The notes beneath the pieces are model-generated. The model worked only from the letters and a program-made list of their open reading frames with translations, was not told the origin of the DNA and ran no database searches. The translations under genes and the position numbers were made by a program. Below, one piece after another: positions 43,684 through 54,900 of a DNA stretch of 64,000 nucleotides (its first letter is position 1; the number at the start of each line of letters is the position of its first letter). Source of the stretch: Fasciola hepatica (Eukaryota > Platyhelminthes > Trematoda > Plagiorchiida > Fasciolidae). The stretch is from positions 6,702,501 through 6,766,500 of the forward strand of contig CANUEZ040000129.1 of assembly GCA_948099385.1 (NCBI GenBank), written 5' to 3'.

Positions 43684-45109
43684 GTGAAGATTCCGGTAGG
43701 AGAACGAGATGCGTTGCCTTTCCTGTGGTGGGAAGGGAGCGACCGGGACAACGCGGTGGTAAATTTTACGATGACCGTCCACCCCTTCGGAGCCATATCG
43801 TCGCCATTTTGTGCGAACTACGCCCTCCGAGAATCAGCGAACAAACATGGCGATCTAGTCCTTCGGACGGTGATAGATAGCGTCAGCAGGATCTTCTACG
43901 TCGACGACTACCATGGGTCATCCGATGATGTGGAATCAGCTCTAGAGCAGTTCAGGAGTCTGACGAGATTGCTGGAAGAGGGCGGGTTTCATCTAACTAA
44001 ATGGATGTCGAAAGCTTCAGAAGTGCTGAAGGTCATCCCGTATCACGAGAAGGCCGAAAGGGTAAGAGATTTGGACGGCTGTCCACTTCCTATCTAGCGC
44101 ACCTTAGGAATACGGTGGGATGTGGAAACGGACGACTTTGTTTTCGAGCTAAACGTTCCCGAGCTGCCAATAACCCGTCGTGGCAAACTATCTGCTGTCT
44201 CAAGTTTGTTCGACTCGCTCGGTTTCGTCTCACCATGGCTGCTACCCGGGAAGATCTTGCTGCAGCGGCTGTGCCGTAAGAAAATTGATTGAGACCAGTT
44301 ACTGGACCGAGGGGACTGGTTGGACTGGGAAGAATTTTTGAACACCTTGAAGAAATTAGGGGACATAAGGATTCTACGATGTTTGACTCCTGGCCATACA
44401 ACGCGGACTGGAGAACTACATGCTTTTTCCGATGCATCCGAAGTCGGTTATGGAGCTGTGGTGTACGGACGATGGTGCACAGGAGATGGACAATATACTA
44501 CGAGGATCCTGTTTGCTAAAGCCCGCGTTGCTCCATTGAAGTCGGTCTCGACCCCTCGCCTTGAACTCAGCGTAGCCGTGTTGGCAGTCAGGGTGGTGCA
44601 AGCGGTGAAGAGATGCTTTGACCTCTACATTTGGTCGGTTAACTATTGGACGGACTCAACGATAGTACTTTACCATATCAACAACGTCCGGAGCCGGTTT
44701 AGTACTTTCGTTGCTAACCGACTCACGATTATCCACGATGAATCAGCCACGAACCAGTGGAATCATGTCAGGTCTGGCGATAATCCGGCTGACCTGTGCT
44801 CCCGAGGTGCGAACAACTTCAGGCAACAAGACACATGGACAAGAGGGCTACACTTCCTGCACTTGCCCAAACAGGACTGGCCTGTGTACTAATTAAAACC
44901 CCTTACAGAAGTAGAACTGGAGATCAATGGCGTGGTGATGGCGTCCAACTTCGTCGAAGCAACATCCATTCTATCACGACTGGTCAGGTTTTCTTCCTGG
45001 ATGAAGACGCTTCGTTCGCTAGTTTGGTTAACCAGGTTCAAGAGGAATTTACTAGCCATGAAAGGGCTACGCCCCTCAGGCCGGATACGGTCGGCCCGAT
45101 AAGTCCCGA
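43684..45109 (+). pseudogene. pol: BEL-A pol: RT palm to RNase H
   Basis: Continues in the same frame: VKIPVGERDALPFLWWEG, MTVHPFGAISSPFCANYAL, IFYVDDYHGSS (catalytic DD, about 43893). Further stops are TAG near 44095, TGA near 44291 and TAA at 44890. After them come the RNase H blocks LHAFSDASEVGYGAVVY, YWTDSTIVLYHINN and SGDNPADLCSRGA. The frame is still open at PLTEVELEINGV, RFSSWMKTLRSLVWLTRFK and reaches PISPD at 45109, where BEL-B is inserted. The element cannot move by itself. Confidence 0.87.
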
Positions 45110-45533
45110 TGTAAAGTCCAGCCACCGGAACGCTCGAGCGACGCGTAGTAACCAATCACGACACAATTCAAAACAAAGTCGATTCCAAATAGCTACGGTA
45201 TTATTACAACAAATTAATTAATTTTACAATAATGAAACCTCAATAGTGTTCCTTCTGGGCTCTTTTGCTCCAAATTGGACAACAAATCAACAACTGCAGC
45301 TGGGTTACAGCAAAGGTTAGCTACAGAAGATGAGATTACCAAATACAGTCACAACGAAATTCAAGCTGAGCGACTCTCGCTCGAGGCAACGGTAGGAGTC
45401 CGGTTTGTGACAAAGATTTAAAGAAATAAAACAAACAATCGGAATTCCAGCAAAGATAGTTCACTCGAATGATAAATGTCGTTTGTAATATGGATGCTAA
45501 TGCATGGAACGGGGTTTCCCGAACTCCTTTACA
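45110..45533 (-). repeat. BEL-B 3' LTR
   Basis: 424 bp, TGTAAAG...CCTTTACA, paired with 51436-51859. The two visible differences are C/T in GTTCACTCG and in TTTCCCGAAC. Confidence 0.93.
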
Positions 45534-45548
45534 CCGGCCCCCAAAATC
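45534..45548 (-). promoter_or_regulatory. BEL-B polypurine tract
   Basis: The minus strand reads GATTTTGGGGGCCGG directly before the 3' LTR. Confidence 0.55.
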
Positions 45549-45623
45549 CGACCCGGATTTTTCCCGTGCACCGCTAGGTGTGGTCGGCCTCATGCATCGG
45601 CTCGCCTTACGGCTCCCCAATAC

Positions 45624-45960
45624 CTAAAACTTATCACCATCAAGAGCAGCTCCCAGTCGGACAAGTGGATCACTTCTCAGTGATCCCTCCCGATTCGGCA
45701 GATCCGAAGACCCGCCTCCTACCTGAGAAGAGTTGGCCTCTGAACTTACACCACCAGTGTCCGGTTCGCCCCCAATAAGACAAATATTTCTAATTTCACG
45801 GAGCACTAATCCTTCATTAGTTCACACTGTTGCCGTTCGCACCAAACCATCGTCCGAAACTGAGATGCTTTTGATGACTTCTATCGGCCACCGGCCACGC
45901 GGCAAGGCCTCCGAAACTAGTAGCACTACATCACCCGATCTAAAGTTGCGTTCTGCCGCT
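45624..45960 (-). pseudogene. pol: BEL-B integrase C-terminal domain and tail
   Basis: Minus-strand frame reading ERNFRSGDVVLLVSEALPRG, RWPIEVIKSISVSDDGLVRT and, after a TGA at about 45822, LREIRNICLIGGEPD and an acidic/Ser tail. This is the GDxVLL and (R)WPxG/E domain that follows the BEL integrase core. It is frame-shifted relative to the core, which ends at QQRQNATLDRVM. Confidence 0.75.
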
Positions 45961-46869
45961 GTTGTAATAGTGGAAGATATTCCCTGATCCATCTCTTCCA
46001 AAACACAGATGTTAGGTAGTTTGCCTGCCTCCACTGACGAACCAGTCTATCGCGCAACGAATCCGTTGGAATATCTCGTGGGTTCGCCCTCAGGATAAGT
46101 AGGTCATTGGGCGTGAGTACTGGCAGATCACGACAGTCCGAGGTCAAAGGCACTAGCGGTCGTCCGTTTACTATCCGCTCACTTTCCGTGAGGAATGTCA
46201 ACAATATTTCGTCAGTCATCGGCTGCTCGTCACAAATTGAAAGAAGTACTCTTCTAACCGAGCGCACCATGATCTCCCATATACCACCACGGTGACTAGC
46301 ATGTAGGGGATTCGAGTGCCACTGCACACCCCGTTGCAACAATCTATCAGTGATCTTATCACTAGACCAGTTTCCCATTGGGTTCTTCAATTCCCTTTGA
46401 GCCCCAACAAAGTTTGTACCGTTATCACTTAAAATCTCGGACGGTGCCCCTCTCCTCGACATGAAACGCAGCAATGTCATAATGAATAAATCCGTGCTTA
46501 GAGAATAAGAAACTTCAATATGTACTTCACGCATCTGTGGGCAGGTGAAGATGCATCCATATCGTTTCTCCATGCTGCGCCCATGTTTAACCGCAAATGG
46601 GCCAAAATAATCTATTCCGACGTATTTGAACGGAAACCAACCTTGTTGGACTCTAATGGCTGGTGAAGGAGCCATCATCTGCTTGCCTTCGACCGCCAAA
46701 TGCTTTCGGCATTTCCAACATCCTCCAGGTAGTCGCTTGATGGCAGCTCCCCCCTGTACAATCCAAAATTTTTTGCGAAGTTCCGCGAGTAACTGAAAAG
46801 GTCCTGCATGTCCTTCCATCGCGTGATACCATAGGATTATCGAGTCTGTAATCGGGTGAGTCTTAAGTA
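45926..46869 (-). pseudogene. pol: BEL-B integrase core
   Basis: The zinc-binding region is H-poor: AMEGHAGPFQLLAELRKKFW, then CWKCRKHLA. The core has YVGIDYFGPFAVKHG (first Asp), EVSYSLSTDLFIMTLLRF, EILSDNGTNFVGAQRELKN (second Asp) and GGIWEIMVRSVRRVLLS (Glu before the IWE). RIVNGRPLVPLTSDC and LTPNDLLILR follow, all standard for BEL. The upstream end is cut by the solo LTR at 46874; the frame before and after the LTR is in register. Catalytic residues look intact. Confidence 0.85.
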
Positions 46870-46873
46870 GTAT

Positions 46874-47182
46874 TGCAGCGATGGCCATCTTCGTTCATAC
46901 TTTTACCACGTTTATTGTTTAACTGGACGCTGACTGCCAAGTGCGGTTGCCATCTGACCGTTGCTCTTGCGCACGCTCTCACGCACACTCCCAAAATATA
47001 CGCTAACCACTATCTCTCCCAGTCGCTTTCTCGTTCTCACGGGGCGCGGAGAATACCGTTCTGGTTAACATATTCGTACAGTGCCGAGCATTAGAGTAAA
47101 GTGCAAGTCGTCCCCGCAGTACAAAGGACCGAAGCACGCGTTTACTAAGGAAACCACGAAGCAAGGTCTAACTAACCTTACA
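46874..47182 (+). repeat. Solo CsRn1-type LTR inside BEL-B
   Basis: 309 bp, about 90 percent like the 308-bp LTR at 33091/38222 but in the opposite orientation to those copies. GTAT at 46870-46873 and 47183-47186 is a 4-bp target duplication. No internal sequence remains, as left by LTR-LTR recombination. Confidence 0.92.
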
Positions 47183-47186
47183 GTAT

Positions 47187-48611
47187 CACCGGATGTTTCA
47201 CACCCTGAAGCTGACTGGAGTAGTTCAGTCGTCCTCCAACATAAATAATTCCATTTAATAAAATTGGATCGAGTTTTAATAGGGTTCTGTTCATCGGAGA
47301 TTTGTTAGTGCATAGGTTATTGCTCCTGTCTCGTAGCCATTTTAGCTCTTCGTCATAGACCTTAGCTTGTACAATCAAAATAACACTTTCCTCCGCTTTA
47401 GCAATGTCGTTTAACTTCAAGGGCCCAGTAGTCAATCCTAGATCCGTGCGCCCGCCTCTCATGACTGCAACGTACATTTTAAAACGGGTTAACCAGGCTA
47501 CCGACTTCAGCAAGTGAAACCAACTGGAGTGCCTAGCTAGAAGTGCGTCCATCCATGCATCCTGCAACACTGTGAGAACTGTACTCGAAGGCTGCTTCAA
47601 CTCAACGTTTGGTGGTGCTGCAGACACCGTAGGACTGGTCGGCCATGAAGTTTCATCGTTCCTCAAAAATTTAGGACCTTCGAACCAGCAGCTGATATCA
47701 CTAGGTGATGTTGTGCCTCTTGCTGCCAAGTCTGCAGGGTTAGCCTCCGATCTGACATGACGCCAATGCCAGGGTTCCGACCACTGATGGATTTCAGCCA
47801 AACGGTTGGCAACGTACGTACTGAATCTCGTTTTAGTGTTGTTTATGTAGTGCAAAACTATAGCAGAGTCCGTCCAGTAGTAGATCGTACCAAACTTGAT
47901 TCCAGTTTCTTCCATAAGAATCCGATAAACCCTAACGGCCAGTCTTGCTGCGGCTAACTCCAACCGAGGGATCGTTACGGTCTTCAGAGGAGCTACCCTT
48001 GACTTAGAGAAGAGTAGGGCACAGTAGGGGGCTACGTCCCTTGAAACCATTCTGGAATACGCGACCACCCCATAGCCAACTTCAGAAGCGTCACAAAATA
48101 CATGAAGCTGTACACCTTCGTTCAGTGAGTCACCTCTAATAATAGAACGCTGAATTTTGAATGCGCATAGTTGTTCCATACTTCTTAACCACTCATTCCA
48201 GCATCGTAGGGGTTCTTCTCCAATTGAGTCGTCCCAACCAAGCTTCAAGCGGCACAGTGATTGCAATAACACCCTGCCTGGCAGAATGAAAGGTGAAACC
48301 AACCCTAGTGGGTCGAACACGGATGATACTATAGACAACAAGCCACGCCTTGTTTGAGGTTTTTCGCGTGTTGCGGATGAAAACTGGAACGTGTCTTCTA
48401 TTGCATTCCATTCTAACCCCAACGTCCTCTCCGGCACAGGCGCGCAATCATCTATTTCCAAAGTGGGATGGGCCAGCTCAGCTTTTGGTAAAATATCCAG
48501 CACCTCCTTACGATTACACACCCACTTATGAAGCCGGAATCCACCTCGTGATAGTAACTCACTCATCTGGATAGCAAAAACTTGCATTCTCCGGTGTGGG
48601 CAAAGAAACAA
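47187..48611 (-). pseudogene. pol: BEL-B pol: RT C-terminal part and RNase H
   Basis: From VFAIQMSELLSRGGFRLHKW, through RTLGLEWNAIEDTF and RRGLLSIVSSVFDPLGLVSP to RNase H with LHVFCDASEVGYGVVAY (Asp), ELAAARLAVRVYR (Glu), YYWTDSAIVLHYINN (Asp) and VRSEANPADLAARG. It continues with WLTRFKMYVAVMRGG to GVKHPVIL, the start of the integrase zinc region. A single extra base near 48576-48585 (an A run) puts it out of frame with the RT palm upstream; the ATG at 48611 is not a real start. Confidence 0.88.
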
Positions 48612-51030
48612 GACAGTCGTCTACATAGAAGTTGTTATACACGGCCCTGGAGACGTAATCCTCATACTGCCCTCCCCAATCATCTGCCGTGCGACGTAGC
48701 GCAAAATTTGCACAAAATGGGGAGGAAGTGGCACCAAAGGGGTGGGCATTCATCTGATATTCAACAAGATTACCACCTAGTCGACCATTTTCCCAGCAGA
48801 GGAACCTCAGTGCTCCTTTGTCTCTCGTCGGCACTCGAACCTGCATGAACATTTCTTCAATATCCGCAGCCAACGCGACAGATTCCTTTCGAAAACGAAG
48901 CAACACTCCAACTAAGCTTGCTTTCGTATCCGGGCCCTGTAGCAAGTAATCATTCAAGGAACGTCCCCGGAATGCAGCCGCACAGTCAAACACCACCCTC
49001 AACTTGCTAGGCTTTTCAGGGTTTGCAACTGCGTGATGTGGTAGGTACCACTTTGGCTCGAACCCCATTTTTAGCTGTACATCGGGCACTAACTGGGCGT
49101 GGCCCTTGCGCACGTAACCCTCTATTACCGTAGAGTATTTGTCAAAGAATTCCGGGTCACGCGCAAACCTTTTCCTCAAGCCGTTCAATCTCTCTTTGGC
49201 CACAATATAGTTATTTGGAAGTCTCACTTCAGGATTCCTCCACGGAAGTGCAATTTCATAGTGTCCGTTCAACCAGGTTGTGGCATTGGAAACCATATCA
49301 ACGGCCTGTTTGTCTTTTAATGAAGGAGAGTCTTCCGATGCACACCCATCGCAGAAATCGGCGTTGTATAGTCGATCGATCTGTTCTGCTAAGGGGTCGA
49401 TTCCCCTCTCAATGTGGTTTACTGTCCTAACAAAGCGTGGTTCCTGGTTTATCGGACCAAGAACAATCCATCCTAAAATCGTCCGCACAGCATAGGGTTG
49501 TTTTCTTTTGCCGCATCTTTCCTCTAATGCCCAACGTGCTTCTGGGACGTCGGCACCTATCAGGATCCGCACTCTAGAATCTTCCAGATTCTGTCTTTGG
49601 ATGTAATGTAGGTGAGACCAGGATAAAATGTTCGCATCTGTGCAGTACTGGACTGCTTGGATTGGTAGCTTATCAACACAAAAGGCTTTCTCTACATTCA
49701 CGAAATCATTCTCTGACAATGAGTTCAGTCGCAGCTCCGTTATTCCCGAATTCCAAGTGGTAGTCCCATTTACGGTCGAAATCGAAACTGAGGTCGGGGA
49801 TGCCTTCAGGCCCACCAGCTCCATAATGTCTTTTTGTATTAGAGTCACATCAGACCCGCTGCTCAGCAGAGAGTAGGTCTCTACAGAGCCCCCCGGTCCG
49901 TCTACTCGCACTGGTAGTACACCTAAACTGACCCGACATTCTAGCCTGAGAGTAGCCGCACAATTATTGGTCCGCTGCCCAGGCTTTTTTGCGCTGTCCG
50001 CACCCAGCTTATCCAGATGCAGCCCTTGCGTTGTATCTTGCGTGACTCTATCGGTACATTGCTTGTGTGCAACATGCAGTAGAGGGTGGTGCCGTTTCGG
50101 ACAACCTGATGTTGAACATGGTTTGGAAACAGAACAGTTGCTAGACAGATGTCCACACTTGAGACACGAAAAACAAGCCTTGATTTCTTTGATCAATGCC
50201 CAACGACCGGGTATATCACGAGAAAGGAATCGCTGACATTCCTCAAGTGCGTGTATTCCATTACGTACCGAACACCTATTAGCTGCGACCGACAAAGTAC
50301 TACCCTGATTTGGCATGAACCGTGTCGCTTCTGGATGCTGGTTTTGTGCATAATTCCTCCAACTGGATGACCGCGAATACTCCTGAGCCTTGCTACTGGC
50401 AGCCAGTTTGCCAAACCTACTTCGAGCAATCCGTGCCTCACGGGACACTAGGTGCTGCAGATCTTGGAACCTCGGTTCGTCTCCTCTTCCCAAAATATCA
50501 TCAACGGTCCTAGCCCACAAATCCTGGAGACGCGTTGGTAGCAATCGAGTGATACGTTCCATAGTCTGCAATGAGTTGAGGTCTGACATGCAATTCATCT
50601 GCATGAGGGCAACTTCACAGTTCAGCATTTTTAACGACAATTTGGTCAGGGCATCCGAATCTTCCACCAAAGGCTTCAGACCTTGCAGTAAGCCATCAAT
50701 CAGTGAACGAGCCACTACATGATCTTGTCCATACAGATCCTTTAGGATTTCCCTAGCCCTACTGTATGCCATTGTTGGAGGCAACATAACACATTCGGCA
50801 ATCGCATCCCTTGCTTGTCCCTTGCAGTAATGCATCAAATAAAGAAGGCGCTGGCCATCGTCTCGAACTCTACCTTCGACGTAATATTCGAACTGTTTCA
50901 CAAACCTCCAGTACGTTGACGAGCAGCCCGCAAATGACTCCAGTTCCACCCTGGGTAAGTCCAAACGATAATTCACTGCAGGTTCCGCCACTGGAACCAA
51001 GCTTGTTGTTCGTGGTGCATCGTTCTGCAA
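48559..51030 (-). pseudogene. gag-pol: BEL-B Gag (C-terminal), protease and RT
   Basis: 823 open codons: capsid LPRVELESFAGCSSTYWRFV and RLLYLMHYCKGQARDAIAEC, a zinc region with CFSCLKCGHLSSNC (about residue 286), protease LLSSGSDVTLIQ (about 387-399), linker GADVPEARWALEERCG and GWIVLGPIN, and RT WYLPHHAVANPEKPSKLRVV, AADIEEMFMQVRVP, MNAHPFGATSSPFCANFAL and NNFYVDDCLVSLPTP (catalytic DD). The protease position that should be the catalytic Asp (residue 390, 49861-49863) is Ser. The frame is lost just after PENA by a one-base insertion. Confidence 0.9.
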
Positions 51031-51045
51031 GTGGCAATCAACTAG

Positions 51046-51405
51046 TTAACGAGAAAGATGTTCACTGATCATTACTCCACCCTTGACTTCATCTCTGTTG
51101 ACTAGATCTTCTTCTTCCTCAGCGAGTGCCAAAAGCAGTTTCGCCATTTCCATCTCATTCCTCACCTGGAGCAGCTTACGTTGCTTATCTAACTCTAATT
51201 GTTCTGCAACCTGCTTCTCCTTCAACTCCGCTAACAACAGATCAGCTCTAGCTCTATGGGAAACCAAGCTAACCCTAGAACAACCTGATATACTAGAGCC
51301 TGAGCAAGAAACATGACCAACACCTACGGGCAGAGGGTTTTGGTTCACCTGCAGGGTATTGTCCTTTGATTCGGAACGGTTCGCCGATTCGCTGCGTAAT
51401 TTCAT
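51046..51405 (-). pseudogene. gag: BEL-B Gag N-terminus
   Basis: Start chosen at MKLRSESANRSE (51405), the first ATG after the 5' LTR; the longer frame begins within the LTR. Ser/Asn-rich, then a strong coiled coil (LLLAELKEKQVAEQLELDKQ, RNEMEMAKLLLALAEEEED). An in-frame TAA at 51046-51048 separates it from the rest of Gag in the same frame. The coiled coil is probably for Gag multimerisation. Confidence 0.8.
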
Positions 51406-51435
51406 GCCACAGCAATTGCCAAGGATATTGAGTAC

Positions 51436-51859
51436 TGTAAAGTCCAGCCACCGGAACGCTCGAGCGACGCGTAGTAACCAATCACGACACAATTCAAAAC
51501 AAAGTCGATTCCAAATAGCTACGGTATTATTACAACAAATTAATTAATTTTACAATAATGAAACCTCAATAGTGTTCCTTCTGGGCTCTTTTGCTCCAAA
51601 TTGGACAACAAATCAACAACTGCAGCTGGGTTACAGCAAAGGTTAGCTACAGAAGATGAGATTACCAAATACAGTCACAACGAAATTCAAGCTGAGCGAC
51701 TCTCGCTCGAGGCAACGGTAGGAGTCCGGTTTGTGACAAAGATTTAAAGAAATAAAACAAACAATCGGAATTCCAGCAAAGATAGTTCATTCGAATGATA
51801 AATGTCGTTTGTAATATGGATGCTAATGCATGGAACGGGGTTTCCTGAACTCCTTTACA
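51436..51859 (-). repeat. BEL-B 5' LTR
   Basis: 424 bp. On the minus strand it ends CCTTTACA and is followed by GTACTCAATATCCTTGGC. Confidence 0.93.
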
Positions 51860-51861
51860 CA

Positions 51862-52402
51862 CGATGAGCTACAAGCTGCAGAATACGATATTTTTAGAAT
51901 GATACAACGCGAGGCTTTCGCCCGAGAACTCGAGAGGGCGGAAGAAGTGGGACCAATCAACAAAGACGCATCATCTCCAGGGGGCGAATTGAAGCGTTTG
52001 AACCCCAAACTCATTCATGGACTGCTGCGAGTGGATGGTAGGCTGACCAACGCCCATCTGAGCTCCGACACAAAGTATCCTATACTGCTGCCTGCGAGAC
52101 AACCTGTAGTAGAGCTGATGATCCAACACGTCCACGCCGTCGAGGGACATGCCGGGGAAGGTCACGTGACGAGCGTCATCCAAAAGTGCCTTTGGTTGTT
52201 GAGAGGACGAGAGACTGTAAAACGCGTAATCCGACGGCGTGTGCAATGTAGGAGAAGCAATGCCACGGCGGGCAAACAGCTCATGGCCCCACTACCAGAA
52301 TGTCGGGTGACTACGGGCTGGTGGCTGTTCAGCGACACCAGGTTGGACTATTTCGGGCCCTTGTGGATCAAGTGCGGGAAGAGATTAGAAAACGGATATT
52401 GA
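51862..52402 (+). pseudogene. pol: BEL-A pol: RNase H-integrase junction and zinc region
   Basis: BEL-A resumes with DELQAAEYDIFRMIQREAFA, PKLIHGLLRVDGRLTNAHLS and YPILLPARQPVVELMIQHVH. Next are AVEGHAGEGHVTSVIQKCLW, the HHCC-type region with VQCRRSNATAGKQLMAP, and RLDYFGPLWIKCGK with the first core Asp. It ends in a TGA at 52400-52402 where the family has Gly (YGC). The reading frame is the same as before the BEL-B insertion. Confidence 0.85.
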
Positions 52403-53242
52403 TGCATCGTGATGTGCATGAAGTCACGTGCGGTACACCTAGAAGTCGCACATTCGATGACGACCGATTCGTTTCTACGGGCTTTGCAGAGATTTATCAA
52501 CCGAAGAGGCGTACCGGCCGATATATACTCAGATAATAAATCGAACTTTGTGGGCGCTCACCGGGAATTGCAGCTTTGGCACAAGTGCATAAACAGGGAC
52601 GAACTGCAGGATCGAACCGTGTCCTACGGCATACGATGGCATTTCAACCCCCCACAGTCCAGTCAGCGAGGCGGCATATGGGGACGCATGATGCGGTCCG
52701 CCAGACGGATATTGCTGTCAATCATGGAGCAGCAGCCGCCCAACGACGAGACGCTGAACACTGTCATGACTGAGGTGGAGAGAATCCTGAACAACCGCCC
52801 CCTGGTTCCAGTAATGCACGGCGACCCCACCCACCTGGCGCTCACCCCAAACGACTTATTGACGTTAAGGTCGAACGAGGGTTTCCAAGGGCCGGTAAAC
52901 CTTCGTGGGAGCTACCTCCACGGGTGGAAGCAAGCGAACTGTCTGGCCAAGGTCTTCTGGAAGTGATGGCTGCGGGAGTACCTACCGGCTTTGCAGACTT
53001 GACAGAAGTGGCTGGCCAAAACAAATCCATTCAAAGTTGGGGACATGGTTATGATCACCGAAGAACGCGCACATTTCAGCACTTGGTCTTTGGGAGTAGT
53101 TACGGAAACCATCGAAAGCACTGACGGAATGATAAGAACGGTGAAGGTGAGGTCAGCTAACGGAGTGCTCAGTCGTGACATATGCAGTATTAACCTACTC
53201 GAGAGCGAAGGCGGAGGAGCTGATAACTTCAAGGCCCAGTAG
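52403..53242 (+). pseudogene. pol: BEL-A integrase core and C-terminal domain
   Basis: In the same frame: MKSRAVHLEVAHSMTTDSFL, ADIYSDNKSNFVGAHRELQL (second Asp), QRGGIWGRMMRSARRILLS (the Glu expected in IWE is Gly here, so the catalytic triad is broken), RILNNRPLVPVMHGDP, ALTPNDLLTLR and KQANCLAKVFWK. TGA codons follow at about 52964 and 52997, probably former CGA codons. Then FKVGDMVMITEERAHFSTW, GVVTETIESTDGMIRTVKVR and the stop at 53240. Confidence 0.85.
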
Positions 53243-53935
53243 ACCTTTTTGCACTAGTCATCGAGGTGGATAAAACAACACCATATATACCACACGGTCT
53301 CCGTCAAACACGTTACAGTGCTCACGGTCTTTCGTTGGGATTACAGAAGGTTCTTTCCGATATGTGGTGATAAATGCGATCCCATTGTACATCCGTACAC
53401 ATACACACATGCCCGACGTACTCTACATCCCGTAACCCCATCAAACATGTGACAGTGTTCGTTGTTTGCTTTTTTCTGACGTTGCCGAATGCCCCTTGCA
53501 TGTGTAGAATTAGCGGAGCTTAGGTCACACACACATGCTACATTTAACTCGTTTTCTTGCCACACAGTCTTTTGTTGACATTGCAGGAAGTCCTCCTTTG
53601 ATGTGTAGTCATACCTGTGATTCCATTGTGCACCCCGGCACACACACACTCACACACACTCACTGAAGCACATACATCGAGGACGGGACGGCAATTTACA
53701 AGGACAGCATCTATGTGGCCCCTTCACGCCCGCCATCGGTCATTTGGTCCTGTGGAAGGTGTAGACTGGCCTCACGCCTATGTAGCCAATGGGTTAGGTG
53801 CGACCAGTAGTAGAACGTTGACGATGAGCATTAGGCGCGTGCGCTGACAGCAGGGCATGGGTAGGTAGAAAGAATCAGTACCTTTATACCGAACCTTTGA
53901 CTCTGCTAAGGACGCAGGAGGATTTTCGTGGGCGG
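53243..53935 (+). other. BEL-A 3' untranslated region
   Basis: Contains a degenerate tandem duplication of about 240 bp period (compare 53280-53420 with 53520-53660: CAAACACGTTACAGTG/CAAACATGTGACAGTG, and the GATCCCATTGTACATCCG/GATTCCATTGTGCACCCC blocks) and CA-rich runs. The polypurine tract GTGGGCGG at 53928-53935 ends it. Confidence 0.65.
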
Positions 53936-54310
53936 TGTAATAACCGGTCGTGGAAAATCCCCCTTTAACCCTCGTGATTCAGTGTTTTTCCTAACATCAC
54001 TCATTTGCCCACACTATGGACTTGTCTTTACGAACTGGTTGTTTCTATGGACCAATTTTTGTTTGTTCGCGCCCAGACAGCTACTTTAGCACATCCTTGT
54101 TCAGGACTTGCGTGACGCACGTGCTGTTTCTCACACGCTGCTATTCGGTTTCTCGCGGTTGGGTCCTTGTGATCGTATTATTGAGGTTTGTATATTTTTG
54201 ATGTCATTGTTCATGTAACAATCTAGTATCATAGAATATCACGGAAAATCGTCTTTCGATTTCGGGATCCGTTGTGAATTTGGCTACGCATTGCTCAAAC
54301 GTTCGTCACG
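53936..54310 (+). repeat. BEL-A LTR3 (3')
   Basis: 375 bp, TGTAATAACCGG...GTCACG. It shares the LTR1 variants (TTTGCCCACACTATGG, CAATTTTTGTTTG, CAGACAGCTACTTTAG) and not those of LTR2. TCAGT follows. Confidence 0.9.
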
Positions 54311-54315
54311 TCAGT

Positions 54316-54900
54316 CACACAAAGTGGCTTATATTCAGGACAAAGGTACTTCAAAGTACTTCCACTCATCCAGACCCCATTTAACCAATGCGGTATTATA
54401 ATCTCCTTCGGTCGGACACATCAGCCTATCTTAGAAACCCTTCAGGACATTTGGGTGATCCTCACCAGTCATCCGTTGAAATACGCAACCGGATCAGCAA
54501 GCTTTGACCAAGCTTTACAATAGTTCAGGAATTCGGTCTAGCGTCGGATCCTTCAATAGACTGGTTGCTTGAAATATGATTTGTTTTAGTCCACCTGGCA
54601 CCGGAAAAGTCGAGCTCATCGAAACTTACTTCACGCTGCGCAACTAACGGCAAGGCGCGCTCCAGCTAATCAGCTCTGGCCATTAGCTCGTTCAGTCTCC
54701 GTTCTCCTGCCATTTATACAGGGTAACCAACATAATTACAAAAACCCATCGATTTCTATCGTTCTACTTCTCCATTCGCTAGAAGGAAATCGTGTCTGCA
54801 AATCGTGCGTGCGACTAAACGGACACCATTCTAGTGGCTAGCCCTTGCGCTTTCTCCAGGCCGTCTATACCTTCCTGTTAGTAGGGTGCCCAGTCCTGTT
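54316..54900. other. Unrecognised stretch
   Basis: No coding content or repeat partner in the window. It probably holds the 3' UTR of the CR1 copy that follows. Confidence 0.35.

Larger units (their letters stand above)
45110..51859 (-). mobile_element. BEL/Pao family B element, nested in BEL-A
   Basis: A 6750-bp minus-strand element with 424-bp LTRs that differ at about two bases. It lies within BEL-A pol; flanks CCCGA (45105-45109) and CACGA (51860-51864) form a 5-bp target duplication with one later change. BEL-A's reading frame continues in register across the site. Order on the minus strand: LTR, gag, protease, RT, RNase H, integrase, C-terminal domain, polypurine tract, LTR. Confidence 0.92.
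39172..54310 (+). mobile_element. Nested BEL/Pao composite (family A outer element)
   Basis: Bounded by LTR1 (39172-39547) and LTR3 (53936-54310), which share variants not present in LTR2. The flanking TCAGT at 39167-39171 and 54311-54315 is a 5-bp target duplication, so the whole 15.1 kb descends from one insertion event. Inside are gag1, a second family-A copy beginning at LTR2, a complete family-B BEL element on the minus strand, and a solo Gypsy LTR. Confidence 0.88.

Noticed and set aside
53617..53847. His/Thr-rich small protein
   Set aside because: It is a frame through CA repeats in a 3' UTR with no other support.
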